The translations under genes and the position numbers were made by a program. Of a stretch of DNA of 64,000 nucleotides, positions 51,774 through 61,361 are shown piece by piece. How positions within the stretch are numbered: the stretch's first letter is position 1; each line of letters begins with the position of its first letter. The stretch comes from Mangrovicoccus sp049603835 (GTDB lineage: Bacteria > Pseudomonadota > Alphaproteobacteria > Rhodobacterales > Rhodobacteraceae). Location of the stretch: positions 199,491-263,490 of the forward strand of contig JBMYSZ010000004.1 in the NCBI GenBank assembly GCA_049603835.1, in the 5' to 3' direction. The notes under the pieces were generated by a model. It worked only from the letters and a program-made list of their open reading frames with translations, had not been told where the DNA came from and did no database searches.

Positions 51774-52931
51774 TCAGGCCCCCATGAGGCTGTTCACCGC
51801 CCGCGCAATGACCAGCTCCTCATCGGTTTGGATCACCCGAACTTTCACGCGACCTTTGGAAATGATATCGGCGCCACGTTCATTCGCCTCGGGGTTGAGC
51901 TCTACCCCGAACCACTCCATGCCGTCGAGGATCTGAGCCCGGATGTTTTTCGCGTTCTCGCCAATCCCGCCGCAGAAAACAATCGTATCCAGCCCGCCTA
52001 AGACAGCCGCCATAGCGCCAAGCTCCCGGCGGATCCTGAACACGAAATAGGCGATTGCCTGTTTTGCAGCCGGGCTGTCAGACTCTTCCAGCTCGCGCAT
52101 ATCATTGGAAATCCCCGACAGCCCCAAAAGCCCGCTCTGCTTATAAAGGATGTCGCTGATTTCTTCGGCGGTTTTACCCTCTTGCTGCATAAAATAGAGC
52201 AGCACGCCGGGATCAAGCTGGCCGGACCGCGTGCCCATGCACAGCCCGTCCAGCGCGGAAAAGCCCATAGTCGAGGCCACGGACCGACCATTGAGAATAG
52301 CCGCCATAGAGGCGCCATTGCCCAGATGGCACACCACGATCCGGTCCTTATAACTGCCCGGGTCAATCCGGGCGAGTTCGGTGGTGATATAGTCGTAGCT
52401 GAGCCCGTGGAACCCATAGCGGCGGATCCCAGCGTCATAATATTTCCGCGGCAAAGCGAATGTGTCATTCACCCAAGGATGGCCGCGATGGAAAGCCGTA
52501 TCGAAACAGCCGATCTGAACCGCGTCTGGGAAAGCCTCCATCGCGGCAAGAACACCAGACAGATTGGCAGGCTGATGCAGCGGCGCGAAAGGCTCAAACT
52601 GGCGTAAGGTTTCGACCACTTGCAGGTCAAGCTTCACCGGTTTTTCGTAAATCGTCCCGCCATGCACCACACGATGGCCAACGCCAGTCACCGGCTCCCC
52701 GTCCAAAACCGGTTTGATCGTTTCGATGATCGCCTGCACGCCTTTGGCGTGATCGGCCTCTCCGATATCGGTTTTGGTCTTATCACCCTGCCATTTCAGG
52801 GTCATTTGCACATGCGACGAGCCGATACCTTCGATCAGACCATTGCACAGCTCTTCTGGGCTATCCCCCGAGGAATAGACCGAATATTTCAGCGAGGAGG
52901 AGCCCGCATTAATCGTCAGAATGCGTCCCAT
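51774..52931 (-). CDS. ackA: Acetate/propionate kinase
   Basis: 385 aa from ATG 52931. Transfers phosphate between acyl phosphate and ADP. ASKHA fold: GRILTINAGSSSLKYSVY at the start, GHRVVHGG, FDTAFHRGHPWVNDTFALP, YGFHGLSYDYI, CHLGNGASMAAI, MGTRSGQLDPGV, FCGGIGENA. Its first base overlaps the last base of the MaoC/Pta stop (TAATG), so the two are coupled. Last gene of the four-gene operon. Confidence 0.94.
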   Translation of the reverse strand: MGRILTINAGSSSLKYSVYSSGDSPEELCNGLIEGIGSSHVQMTLKWQGDKTKTDIGEADHAKGVQAIIETIKPVLDGEPVTGVGHRVVHGGTIYEKPVKLDLQVVETLRQFEPFAPLHQPANLSGVLAAMEAFPDAVQIGCFDTAFHRGHPWVNDTFALPRKYYDAGIRRYGFHGLSYDYITTELARIDPGSYKDRIVVCHLGNGASMAAILNGRSVASTMGFSALDGLCMGTRSGQLDPGVLLYFMQQEGKTAEEISDILYKQSGLLGLSGISNDMRELEESDSPAAKQAIAYFVFRIRRELGAMAAVLGGLDTIVFCGGIGENAKNIRAQILDGMEWFGVELNPEANERGADIISKGRVKVRVIQTDEELVIARAVNSLMGA

Positions 52932-54310
52932 TACGAAATGAACTCCGCATAGAGCGCGGCGATGGCACAAGAGGCCAGCCGCGCTTTGTCGTCATCGGAG
53001 CGCGAGGTCAGGATCACCGGGCATTTCGCCCCCAACACGATGCCGCCTGCTTCCGCATGGGCCACGAAGGTCAGTTCTTTGGCCAGCATATTGCCGGATT
53101 CGATATTTGGTGCGATCAGAATATCAGCCTGGCCCGCCACCATGGATTTAATGCCCTTCGTACGCGCGGCCTCTAGATCCATCGCATTATCCATGGCCAG
53201 AGGGCCATCAACGATACCACCGCGGATTTGACCCCGCTCCGCCATTTTCGACAGGATCGCCGCATCCAAGGTCGAAGGCATTTTCGGATTGACGGTCTCA
53301 ACCGCTGACAAGACGCCAACTTTCGGCATCTCGACCCCCAAAGCCCGCGCCAAGTCGATAGAATTCTGGATAATATCCATCTTGGTTTCGAGATCCGGCG
53401 AAATATTAATCGCCGCATCGGACACAAAGAGAAGATGGCTAAGCCCCGGCACATCCATCACAAAAATATGGCTCAGGCGGCGACCGATGCGCAGGCCACC
53501 ATCGCGCTTGACCACCTGCCCCAAAAGCTCATCCGTATGCAGATGGCCTTTCATCAGCGTTTTGGCTTTGCCGGAATGGATCATCGCCACCGCTTCGGCC
53601 GATGCAGCGCGGTGGTTGGGCTGATGGATCAGTTCATAGCCGGAAATATCTTTGCCCAGCTCTTCGGCGGCAGCTTTGATCTTGGCCTCGTCACCGATCA
53701 GAATGGGCAAAATGATTGTATGTTCTGCCGCTAAAATCGCGCCGCCCAGGGAGTTAGGCTCTTCCGGGGCGACCACGGCTGTGGGCATGGGCGGCATGGG
53801 CTCTGCCTTAGCCAGCATTGCATCGAAATGCACATGACGCTGGACCTGGAGACCTGGCATATCCTCTGTGTCGAAGCTCGCCTCAAAATCAGGCGCGATC
53901 ACTTCGGCTTTGCCCTCAACCACCGGCGTCCCATCTGCCAGCGCAACAGAGGTATCGAACACAGCCAAGCGATCCGCGCCTTTATCCACCAGCTTGACCT
54001 TGATGACCAGCTGATCCCCGGCATTTGCCCGGCCCACGAAATTCAGGGTCTGGGATTTATAGACAGTGCCAGGCCCAGGCAGCTCATTGCCCAGAACCGA
54101 AGAAATCAGCGCGGCAACCCACATACCCGGCGCCACAGCCTCATTCACACCGTCATTATCGCCGTCTTGATGCGGCAAATGCATTGGGTTCAGATTACCC
54201 GACGCATGGGCAAAGATGAATAGGTCGTCGGCCACGCAAACGCGATGGGCCTCGGCCTCCATCCCTATTTCCAATTTATCATAGGGGGTGTTGCGAAGGA
54301 CTTTGTTCAT
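52931..54310 (-). CDS. MaoC-like hydratase / phosphate acyltransferase fusion
   Basis: 459 aa. N-terminal MaoC-like hot-dog domain (about 1-150): HASGNLNPMHLPHQDGD, where family hydratases have the D-x5-H dyad, and VAPGMWVAALISSVLG. C-terminal phosphate acetyl/butyryltransferase domain (about 165-459): IGDEAKIKAAAEELG, MHSGKAKTLMKGHLHTDELL-like segment (AMIHSGKAKTLMKGHLHTD), SHIFVMDVPG, SDAAINISPDLE, LSAVETVNPKMPSTLDAAIL. Turns an acyl-CoA into acyl phosphate, then AckA makes ATP. In the same operon as a PhaC-like protein and FabI. Confidence 0.9.
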   Translation of the reverse strand: MNKVLRNTPYDKLEIGMEAEAHRVCVADDLFIFAHASGNLNPMHLPHQDGDNDGVNEAVAPGMWVAALISSVLGNELPGPGTVYKSQTLNFVGRANAGDQLVIKVKLVDKGADRLAVFDTSVALADGTPVVEGKAEVIAPDFEASFDTEDMPGLQVQRHVHFDAMLAKAEPMPPMPTAVVAPEEPNSLGGAILAAEHTIILPILIGDEAKIKAAAEELGKDISGYELIHQPNHRAASAEAVAMIHSGKAKTLMKGHLHTDELLGQVVKRDGGLRIGRRLSHIFVMDVPGLSHLLFVSDAAINISPDLETKMDIIQNSIDLARALGVEMPKVGVLSAVETVNPKMPSTLDAAILSKMAERGQIRGGIVDGPLAMDNAMDLEAARTKGIKSMVAGQADILIAPNIESGNMLAKELTFVAHAEAGGIVLGAKCPVILTSRSDDDKARLASCAIAALYAEFIS

Positions 54311-54340
54311 TTTCGTGTCTCTCTACTGAAAAACGTGATG

Positions 54341-56653
54341 TCACTCGGCTGCAGTTTGTGCCGAGGCGCTTGATTTACTCACGTCCAGCATTGTCGCCAT
54401 TTGATCGATCATAGCTTTGGTTTCCGGGGCCATTTCGGATTCTGCCCCGACCACATAACGCACCGCATCCATGGCCGCTTCCCGCTCCGGTTTACCCGCC
54501 AGCAAGGCAGGCAAACTATTCAGCGCGGCCTCTGGTGCGTAATGGGCGATAACCGTTTGCTCATGGATCAATGTCACCCGTGCATCCACACTCATTTCGC
54601 TGAGCGGCGGACGCGAATGCATGACCTCCATAGAGCGTTCCAGCCGGTCATGGCGCAGATCCGAGCGGGTGCCCGCGACCAAGACCAACATGCGAATGAT
54701 CGCCTCGGCCAGCCCGCCTTCGGTCACGCGGGTCATCAGCATCTGAACTTGCGGCAGATCACCAAGACGCTTGGGGTCCTTTTTCGTCCGCTGAACATTG
54801 CGCGGCGCCCCATAGGCCAGCATTTGCGGTGTGGACCAGATGGAGAAGAATGTGGTCTCCATCATAAATTCCCGCATATCCCGCAGACCATCCCACGCAT
54901 TCAGCACCATATCGCCAAAGATCTTTTCAGCGGTCAGGAAGGGATTTTCCGGGCCCACCGGCTGGCGCGCGGCTTTGATTTGCTCGGCGATATGCGCCAC
55001 ATGACTCATGCCCGGATTGCCACTGTTAAACATGGCGCGAGAGGTGCGCATCACATTTGTCTGGCGGTTGAGATCCGCCATATCCTCGGTCACGATCTGC
55101 TTGACCACTGGGCGCAGCGTGGCGTCGTAAAGCTCTGCCAGGGTTTCAGAAAAGCGAGCAACAGGCGCGAACGAGGCCTCGTCGCCGCGATCTCCGGTCT
55201 CGGCTGTGATATCGGCAAAGGTCCGTTTGGCGATGGACAGCTTAAACTGCTTGTCATCGCCATGGCCCATGACTTCGTCGATCTTGATCTCATAGAGCCC
55301 AGGCGCCAAGGCCTCGATAGTCGCCAAAGTATTGGCCATTTGGCTATGCTCTTTATTCGCCACCGACGAACTTACGAAAATGCCCAAATGCCCCACTTGT
55401 TCATGGACCATATAAAGCACCCGCTGACCGATGATTTCGATCTCTTTTTCATCAGCGTAAGTGTCCATGATCCAATTCAGCGCTTGCGCTGGTGGGGTGA
55501 TATTATCGCCATGGGACGCGAAACAAATGATCGGCGCGCGAATTGCCTTTAGGTCGATATGGCGGCCCGGCTCTAGCTGCGCTTGGTTTTTGCCAAGCTT
55601 ATTGCCGACGAAAAGATTTTCCACGATCCACTGAATTTCTTCGGTGGTCATCATAAAGAAGCCACCCCACCAGCGTTCGAATTCAAGGAAATGCTCAACG
55701 CCAGTATCGACATTGCGATAGAGGGAGAAATACTTATCCCACCAGGTCCGACCGGGATTCAGCCCTTCGAAATTCAGAACCAGATTTGAGCCGTCGAAAA
55801 CGCCATTGCCCATATCGCCCGCGAAAAGCGCCGGGGTGACGCCACCCGCCAGACCGCCGGAATAGCGCATGGGATCTTGGCCCAGTTTGCCACCCCAATA
55901 GGACATGGGCGCGCCATTCAAAACGATAGGCCCTGCAAGGTCAGGATTGGTTGCGGCCAAGACAGCAGTCGCCCAACCACCTTGGCAATTGCCGATGACC
56001 ATGGGTTTAGGTGCTTCGGGATGGAGCCGCTGCACTTCGCGCAAAAACGCCGCTTCCGCCTCAGTCACATATGCTAAGGTTTGGCCCGGCTCCGGCATAG
56101 GACGGAAGGCCACGAAATAAACCGGACTGCCATCTTTGAGCGCGACACCGACTTGGCTGTCTTTTTTAAATCCGCCAATCCCTGGACCATGGCCCGCCCG
56201 CGGATCGATGATGACCACCGGGCGTTTGGTATTGTCGATTTCCATGCCTTCGGGCGGCAAAATCCGCAGCAGGAAATAGTTGCAGGGATGCGGTTGATCC
56301 TTGCCATCCATGACCAGCTCGCTGTCATAGACCAAAACCGGCGGCGTACCGTCAGCGATATGCTGCAGAAAATTATCGCTGCGCTGACGCAACGCATCGA
56401 GAGTTAAGATATAGCGCTCACCCGCATCCCGTAGGTAAGACGAATAAGCAGAGGCAAGGCCAAGCGAAGCTGATGCGGTCTGGATCTGCTCCTGCATGAC
56501 TTGGAGGTCAGCCTGCAGTTGCGCATTGATTTCGCGAGAAACCCCATTGGCGCGTTCCACACGGCGGCTCACCACTGTGCGGATCATTTGTCCCTGATCC
56601 GCCGCTTGTTTCGCGACGGTTTGGATCTTTTCGGAGCTCATTTGATCTTGCAT
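54341..56653 (-). CDS. DUF3141 PhaC-like alpha/beta-hydrolase
   Basis: 770 aa. N-terminal 100 residues are helical and phasin-like (many Q, A and heptad-like spacing). Then an alpha/beta-hydrolase core with GNCQGGW, Cys223 as likely nucleophile as in PHA synthases (GxCxG), FASHGDNITPP for the Asp and MVHEQVGHLGIF for the His. The C-terminal 250 residues are helical and unique to the family. It probably binds a hydroxyacyl-CoA or thioester; real PHA synthase activity is not established. Located between FabI and MaoC/Pta, 28-30 nt spacing on either side. Confidence 0.85.
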   Translation of the reverse strand: MQDQMSSEKIQTVAKQAADQGQMIRTVVSRRVERANGVSREINAQLQADLQVMQEQIQTASASLGLASAYSSYLRDAGERYILTLDALRQRSDNFLQHIADGTPPVLVYDSELVMDGKDQPHPCNYFLLRILPPEGMEIDNTKRPVVIIDPRAGHGPGIGGFKKDSQVGVALKDGSPVYFVAFRPMPEPGQTLAYVTEAEAAFLREVQRLHPEAPKPMVIGNCQGGWATAVLAATNPDLAGPIVLNGAPMSYWGGKLGQDPMRYSGGLAGGVTPALFAGDMGNGVFDGSNLVLNFEGLNPGRTWWDKYFSLYRNVDTGVEHFLEFERWWGGFFMMTTEEIQWIVENLFVGNKLGKNQAQLEPGRHIDLKAIRAPIICFASHGDNITPPAQALNWIMDTYADEKEIEIIGQRVLYMVHEQVGHLGIFVSSSVANKEHSQMANTLATIEALAPGLYEIKIDEVMGHGDDKQFKLSIAKRTFADITAETGDRGDEASFAPVARFSETLAELYDATLRPVVKQIVTEDMADLNRQTNVMRTSRAMFNSGNPGMSHVAHIAEQIKAARQPVGPENPFLTAEKIFGDMVLNAWDGLRDMREFMMETTFFSIWSTPQMLAYGAPRNVQRTKKDPKRLGDLPQVQMLMTRVTEGGLAEAIIRMLVLVAGTRSDLRHDRLERSMEVMHSRPPLSEMSVDARVTLIHEQTVIAHYAPEAALNSLPALLAGKPEREAAMDAVRYVVGAESEMAPETKAMIDQMATMLDVSKSSASAQTAAE

Positions 56654-56681
56654 GGCCTATGCCTCGTTTCTCAAAAACTTG

Positions 56682-57446
56682 TTAGCCGACGATGTGATAG
56701 CCACCATCGATTGGGTGGATACTCCCCGTGACATTTGCCGCTTCTTGGCTGGCCAAAAACGCAGCATATGCACCGACATCGTCAATCGTTGCCAGCTGGT
56801 GGGTCGGAGTCCGCGCCGCTGTTTTGTCCATCAGCTCGTCAAAATGGCCGATGCCCGATGCCGCGCGTGTTTTTAAAGGTCCGGGCGACAAGGCGTGCAC
56901 AGAAATGCCCTTGGGCCCAAGTTCAGCCGCCGCATAGCGTGTCACCGATTCAAGCGCCGCCTTCACCGGCCCCATGATGTTGTAGTGATCAACAACCTTT
57001 TCAGACCCATAGAAGGTCACGGTCATACAGGTGCCGCCATTGGGCATAAGCGGTTCCGCCAAACGGATCATACGCAAGTAAGAATGTACCGAAACATCCA
57101 TCGCGACGCCAAAACCTTCGCGGGATGTATCGACGACACGGCCATGCAGATCATCTTTTGGGCAAAAGGCGATCGAATGCACCAGCGTGTCCAATTTACC
57201 CCATTTCGCCGTGATTTCTTCGAAAACCGCCTCTAGCTGACCTTCTTTGGACACGTCCAACGGAAGGATGATCTCCGATTCGAGCTCTTCAGCCAGAGGC
57301 CGCACATAGGGCTCGGCTTTCTCATTGAGATAGGTAATAGCAAGCTCTGCACCTTGTGAATGCAGGGCTTTTGCGATCCCCCAAGCTATTGAACTGTCAT
57401 TTGCTACACCGACGATGAGCGCTTTTTTACCGGATAAAGAAAACAT
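56682..57446 (-). CDS. fabI: Enoyl-ACP reductase (FabI-like)
   Basis: 254 aa from ATG 57446, with GGAGG eight nt upstream (an earlier ATG at 57458 lacks it). NADH-dependent reduction of trans-2-enoyl thioesters. Seen: GVANDSSIAWGIAKAL, LDTLVHSIAF, Tyr146, catalytic Tyr155-x6-Lys162 (DHYNIMGPVKAALE) and GSIHPIDGGYHI at the end. May be a paralogue of the housekeeping FabI since it heads an acyl-CoA-linked operon rather than fatty-acid synthesis genes. Confidence 0.9.
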   Translation of the reverse strand: MFSLSGKKALIVGVANDSSIAWGIAKALHSQGAELAITYLNEKAEPYVRPLAEELESEIILPLDVSKEGQLEAVFEEITAKWGKLDTLVHSIAFCPKDDLHGRVVDTSREGFGVAMDVSVHSYLRMIRLAEPLMPNGGTCMTVTFYGSEKVVDHYNIMGPVKAALESVTRYAAAELGPKGISVHALSPGPLKTRAASGIGHFDELMDKTAARTPTHQLATIDDVGAYAAFLASQEAANVTGSIHPIDGGYHIVG

Positions 57447-57521
57447 ATCGGCCTCCATTCTGCAGTGCAGCATAGCATGGTTTTATGACAGTGTGACTTT
57501 GGTTAATATGAGATCGATAAC

Positions 57522-57566
57522 TTGACGCAGGACTGTGCTTAACCGGCTATACACCTAGAAAGGCTA
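57522..57566 (+). promoter_or_regulatory. motB promoter region with shared 19-nt element
   Basis: TTGACG (57522-57527) and TATACA (57548-57553) look like -35 and -10 boxes but lie 20 nt apart, longer than usual. TATACACCTAGAAAGGCTA matches the element at 7411-7429 in 17 of 19 positions. A TTAACC half-site (57539-57544) recalls CtrA-type half-sites. Confidence 0.35.
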
Positions 57567-57593
57567 GAGCAAAGAAAACACTAGGTGATGCCC

Positions 57594-58448
57594 ATGAGTT
57601 CTGAGTCCCTTGCTCCGATTATAATCAATAAAAAAATTGAAGAAGCCGGTGAAGGCCATCATGGTGGCGCCTGGAAAGTGGCCTATGCGGATTTTGTGAC
57701 CGCGATGATGGCGTTTTTCCTGCTGATGTGGCTGCTAAATGCGACAACCGAAAAGCAGCGCAAGGGGCTGGCCGACTATTTTTCTCCGTCGATTCCAGTG
57801 CACAAAGTATCCGGTGGTGGCGATGGTCAATTCTGGGGCGATAATGTGTTTGCCGATGAGGTATTAGCCCAAAGTGGCACCGGCGCGGCCATGGAAAAGC
57901 CGACCTCTGAAAATCAAGCTAAGGGCAGCACAGGCGTTGAATTGGCAAAGCAGGAAACGCCGTCCCAGGCGCAAAAGAATATGGCCGAGTCCGAGCATCT
58001 GTTAGAGCAATTACAGCTGCGCGGCGGGGAAAGCATGGCACAATTGATGGATCTTCGGCATGTGGTCAGCCGCATTACAGATGAAGGTGTAGTTTTCGAT
58101 GTTTTTGCCCTACCTGGCGAGCCGCTATTTTGGCCAGGGACAAATGAACCAACCGAAGTCATGCTCGAAGTAGCGAGATTACTCTCTGAAATCATAAACT
58201 TAGCGGCCAATGATATCGCGGTGAATGCTCATCTCGCATCCTTGCCCGTCATGGTCCGCGAATACCCTGTTTGGGACATCTCCCGCGCTCGCGCGAATAT
58301 TGGGCGAGAATTATTGGTGAAAAATAGAGTTTCTGACAGACGCTTCCAGCGGATTTCCGGCTTTGCCGACCGCAAACCCATGACCGATAACCCGCTAGAG
58401 GTTAATAACAATCGGTTCGAGTTTATTCTCCTTCGCTCGGATGTTTAA
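57594..58448 (+). CDS. motB: Flagellar motor protein MotB
   Basis: 284 aa from ATG 57594 (AGGTG eight nt upstream; ATG 57588 and GTG 57585 are also in frame). Stator subunit: one membrane helix with WKVAYADFVTAMMAFFLLMWLL, where Asp33 is the proton-binding residue. The C-terminal OmpA-like domain ends with SRARANIGRELLV and NNRFEFILLR, though the usual GHTD is replaced by NAHLAS, so peptidoglycan binding may be changed. motA is not adjacent. First gene of the flagellar run. Confidence 0.88.
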   Translation: MSSESLAPIIINKKIEEAGEGHHGGAWKVAYADFVTAMMAFFLLMWLLNATTEKQRKGLADYFSPSIPVHKVSGGGDGQFWGDNVFADEVLAQSGTGAAMEKPTSENQAKGSTGVELAKQETPSQAQKNMAESEHLLEQLQLRGGESMAQLMDLRHVVSRITDEGVVFDVFALPGEPLFWPGTNEPTEVMLEVARLLSEIINLAANDIAVNAHLASLPVMVREYPVWDISRARANIGRELLVKNRVSDRRFQRISGFADRKPMTDNPLEVNNNRFEFILLRSDV

Positions 58449-58551
58449 AGGAAACTGTTCGCAATTTTAGCCGTTAGCCGCCCATTAAGCCTGTTCCTGC
58501 TAGCATCACCTTCAGACGCAAAGTCGACGATGCAGAAAGGCGCAGATTTAA

Positions 58552-59877
58552 ATGACGATTTCCTCTTCATTAAATGCCGGTGTTATGGGGCTGAGCTCCA
58601 ATGCCACAAAGCTGGCAACAATTTCAGATAATATCGCCAATTCAAGTACCTATGGGTACAAACGGGCCGAGGCCGATTTTCATTCCATGGTGATTTCTGA
58701 TCCCGGCGGCTCATATTCTTCGGGCGGTGTACGCGTCACGACTCAACGCTTAATCGATGAAAGCGGCCCCCTCATTACGACTTCCAACTCCACCGATCTC
58801 GCGGTTCGCGGGCGCGGCATGTTACCGGTCACGACCGAGGTCGCCGTAGAAGTAAATAACGGCACATATCCGATGATGCTCTCGACGACTGGCTCATTTC
58901 GGACCGACGAAGAGGGTTACTTAAAATCGGAAACCGGATTGGTCCTGATGGGTTGGCCCGCAAATGCGGATGGCACCATTCCGACTTATCCCAGGGACAC
59001 AAATGACGGCCTCGAACCGATTAAGATCAACGTCAACCAGTTCGGTGGCGAACCCACCACCGAAATGAGCCTCGGCCTCAATCTGCCCGCAACAGCTACC
59101 GAAGCAGATGCGAGCGGCGTTGGGACAACCGAAGTGCTTAAGGTCGAATATTTCGACAATCTCGGAACATCTGAGTCTGTGAGCTTTGATTTCGTCCCCA
59201 CAGTTCCTGTTGCTGGGGCAGCGTCTAACGAATGGACCATGCAGATCACGGACTCTGCGACACTTCCCGCCGGAACGGTGATTGCAGAATATACATTAGT
59301 GTTTGACGCATCTCGTGGCACTGGTGGCACATTGCTTACCGCCACTCCGACCTTCGCTCACGCCGGAACTGCATATGACAATACAACCGGGGAGTTGGTC
59401 ATTATGGTCGATGGCGGCCCGATCACCATAGATATCGGCGTCCCTGGAAATTCCGATGGCATTAACCAGCTTTCCGATGCCTTTGCGCCGGTAAATATCT
59501 CCAAAGACGGGTCAGCTGTTGGCAATATGGTGCAAGTGGAAGTAGATGCAAATGGCTATGTCCACGCACTATATGACATTGGGATCACACGCACAATTTA
59601 CCAGATTCCACTCGTGGATATGCCAAACCCCAATGGCCTAGTTTCTCTCGACAACCAAACATATCAAATCTCAAATGAGAGCGGGTCCTACTTCCTTTGG
59701 GATGCGGGCGACGGCCCAACTGGCGATATTGTCAGCTACGCTCGTGAGGAATCTGCCACAGATGTAGCAAATGAATTGACGCAGCTCATTCAAACTCAGC
59801 GAGCTTATACATCGAATGCAAAAGTCATCCAAACAGTAGACGAAATGCTACAAGAAACCACAAATATTAAGCGCTAA
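58552..59877 (+). CDS. flgE: Flagellar hook protein FlgE
   Basis: 441 aa. Forms the hook outside the outer membrane. N-terminal rod/hook motif LNAGVMGLSSNATKLATISDNIANSSTYGYKR, conserved middle LAVRGRGML and FRTDEEGYLKSETG, and the C-terminal helix ATDVANELTQLIQTQRAYTSNAKVIQTVDEML (each in part). Middle part is Ser/Thr/Gly/Asp rich. AAAGG lies about 13 nt before the ATG. Confidence 0.93.
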   Translation: MTISSSLNAGVMGLSSNATKLATISDNIANSSTYGYKRAEADFHSMVISDPGGSYSSGGVRVTTQRLIDESGPLITTSNSTDLAVRGRGMLPVTTEVAVEVNNGTYPMMLSTTGSFRTDEEGYLKSETGLVLMGWPANADGTIPTYPRDTNDGLEPIKINVNQFGGEPTTEMSLGLNLPATATEADASGVGTTEVLKVEYFDNLGTSESVSFDFVPTVPVAGAASNEWTMQITDSATLPAGTVIAEYTLVFDASRGTGGTLLTATPTFAHAGTAYDNTTGELVIMVDGGPITIDIGVPGNSDGINQLSDAFAPVNISKDGSAVGNMVQVEVDANGYVHALYDIGITRTIYQIPLVDMPNPNGLVSLDNQTYQISNESGSYFLWDAGDGPTGDIVSYAREESATDVANELTQLIQTQRAYTSNAKVIQTVDEMLQETTNIKR

Positions 59878-59903
59878 AATCAACAGTTTAAGGATCGCAC
59901 GTC

Positions 59904-61358
59904 ATGAGTATTTCAGGTGCACTGACAAACGCTCTTTCCGGCCTAACAGCTGCGGCGCGTTCGGCAGATATTGCAGCATCCAATATCTCCAATTCAATGA
60001 CCGAAGGCTATGGCGTGCGAGAAGTGGTTCTTTCTTCACGCGTGGGCGGCGACTCAGGGGGCGTTAATGTTTCCGGGATCATTCGCCATGAGGATAAAAC
60101 ACTCCTCGCGGATCGGCGTAGCGCCGATGCCACCGTGGGAAACGCGACCGTAAAAAACGAGTTTTATACATCTCTCCAATCGGAGCTAGGCCTCCCGAAC
60201 GTGGCAGGCTCACTAACTGATTTGATTTCAGAGCTTGAAGCGAGTCTGACCCTCGCCACACAAGCGCCCGAGAGTGAACCGCAATTAGCGCGGATCCAAG
60301 AAGATTTGGTCCGTGTGCCAGACCATCTCAATTCAACTTCTGACGCCATTCAAGATCTCCGAGTTAGAGCGGATCAAAAAATTGACGCTGCGGTTGAAAC
60401 ACTAAACACCAATCTTCAAGCTCTTGAAGACATTAACTACAAGATTAGGCGCCATGTGGTTCTCGGCCATGATGTGTCCGCCATGCTCGATCAACGCCAA
60501 AAATTGGTGGACGAAATTTCCGAGATAGTCCCGGTGAAAGAATTGGATCGAGGCAATGGATTAATCGCGCTAATGACAGCTGATGGCACAATGCTTGTCG
60601 ATGGACCAGCCGCTGAAATTAGTTTCACCCCGACTCCAGTAATTACCCCCGACATGACTTTGGCCAGCGGCGCATTATCTGCGCTAGAGGTCAATGGAGT
60701 TCCGCTGGATCACACTAAAACTCCTAATCCTATTCAGGGCGGAGTACTCGCGGCTCATTTCACGGTTCGCGATAGCTTAGCAATTGATGCGCAAACGAAC
60801 CTAGATGCGTTTGCCAGGGATTTGATTGAAAGGTTCGAGGATCCGGCCGCCGATCCCACACTAGTCGCTGGTAATCCCGGTCTTTTCACTGACAACGGAG
60901 TGCTTTTCGACCCTTTAAATGAAGTTGGGATCGCCGGCAGGATAGAAATTAATCCACTCGTCGATCCCAGTTCTGGTGGAGCCCTATGGCGGATCCGGGA
61001 CGGCCTGGGAGCCGCGGCACAAGGCCCTTCCGGCGACTCTTCAGGACTCATTGCCCTCTCCGAAGCTTTGACCAATGTTAGAGCGCCGGTTTCAGGGAAC
61101 TTTTTTGGCGGCGCAAGATCCGCCTCAGCGCTGGCTTCGGATGTTGTTTCAATAGTTAGTGGTTCTCTTGAACGCTCTGAAACCACAATAGTATTTGCCG
61201 CAGCACAACAATCCGCCCTCACAGAGCTGGAGCTCCAAAATGGGGTGGACACCGATTACGAAATGCAACGCCTTTTACTCATCGAACAAGCATATGCGGC
61301 AAACGCTAGAGTAATTGAAGTCATCGACTCCATGCTTGATGCATTAATGAGGATCTAA
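59904..61358 (+). CDS. flgK: Flagellar hook-associated protein FlgK
   Basis: 484 aa. First junction protein between hook and filament. N-terminal ISGALTNALSGLTAAARSADIAASNISN, a long variable middle, and the C-terminal VDTDYEMQRLLLIEQAYAANARVIEVIDSMLDAL (each in part). AAGGA precedes the ATG by 9 nt. It starts 26 nt after flgE and three nt before flgL. Confidence 0.92.
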   Translation: MSISGALTNALSGLTAAARSADIAASNISNSMTEGYGVREVVLSSRVGGDSGGVNVSGIIRHEDKTLLADRRSADATVGNATVKNEFYTSLQSELGLPNVAGSLTDLISELEASLTLATQAPESEPQLARIQEDLVRVPDHLNSTSDAIQDLRVRADQKIDAAVETLNTNLQALEDINYKIRRHVVLGHDVSAMLDQRQKLVDEISEIVPVKELDRGNGLIALMTADGTMLVDGPAAEISFTPTPVITPDMTLASGALSALEVNGVPLDHTKTPNPIQGGVLAAHFTVRDSLAIDAQTNLDAFARDLIERFEDPAADPTLVAGNPGLFTDNGVLFDPLNEVGIAGRIEINPLVDPSSGGALWRIRDGLGAAAQGPSGDSSGLIALSEALTNVRAPVSGNFFGGARSASALASDVVSIVSGSLERSETTIVFAAAQQSALTELELQNGVDTDYEMQRLLLIEQAYAANARVIEVIDSMLDALMRI

Positions 61359-61361
61359 AAA

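Noticed and set aside
57522..57553. TTGACG...TATACA as an ordinary sigma-70 promoter for motB
   Set aside because: The spacer is 20 nt, longer than the usual 16-18, so I list the region only as a candidate with low confidence.
58449..58551. CtrA-type full site upstream of flgE
   Set aside because: TTAG and TTAA elements are present but the spacing does not match TTAA-N7-TTAA.
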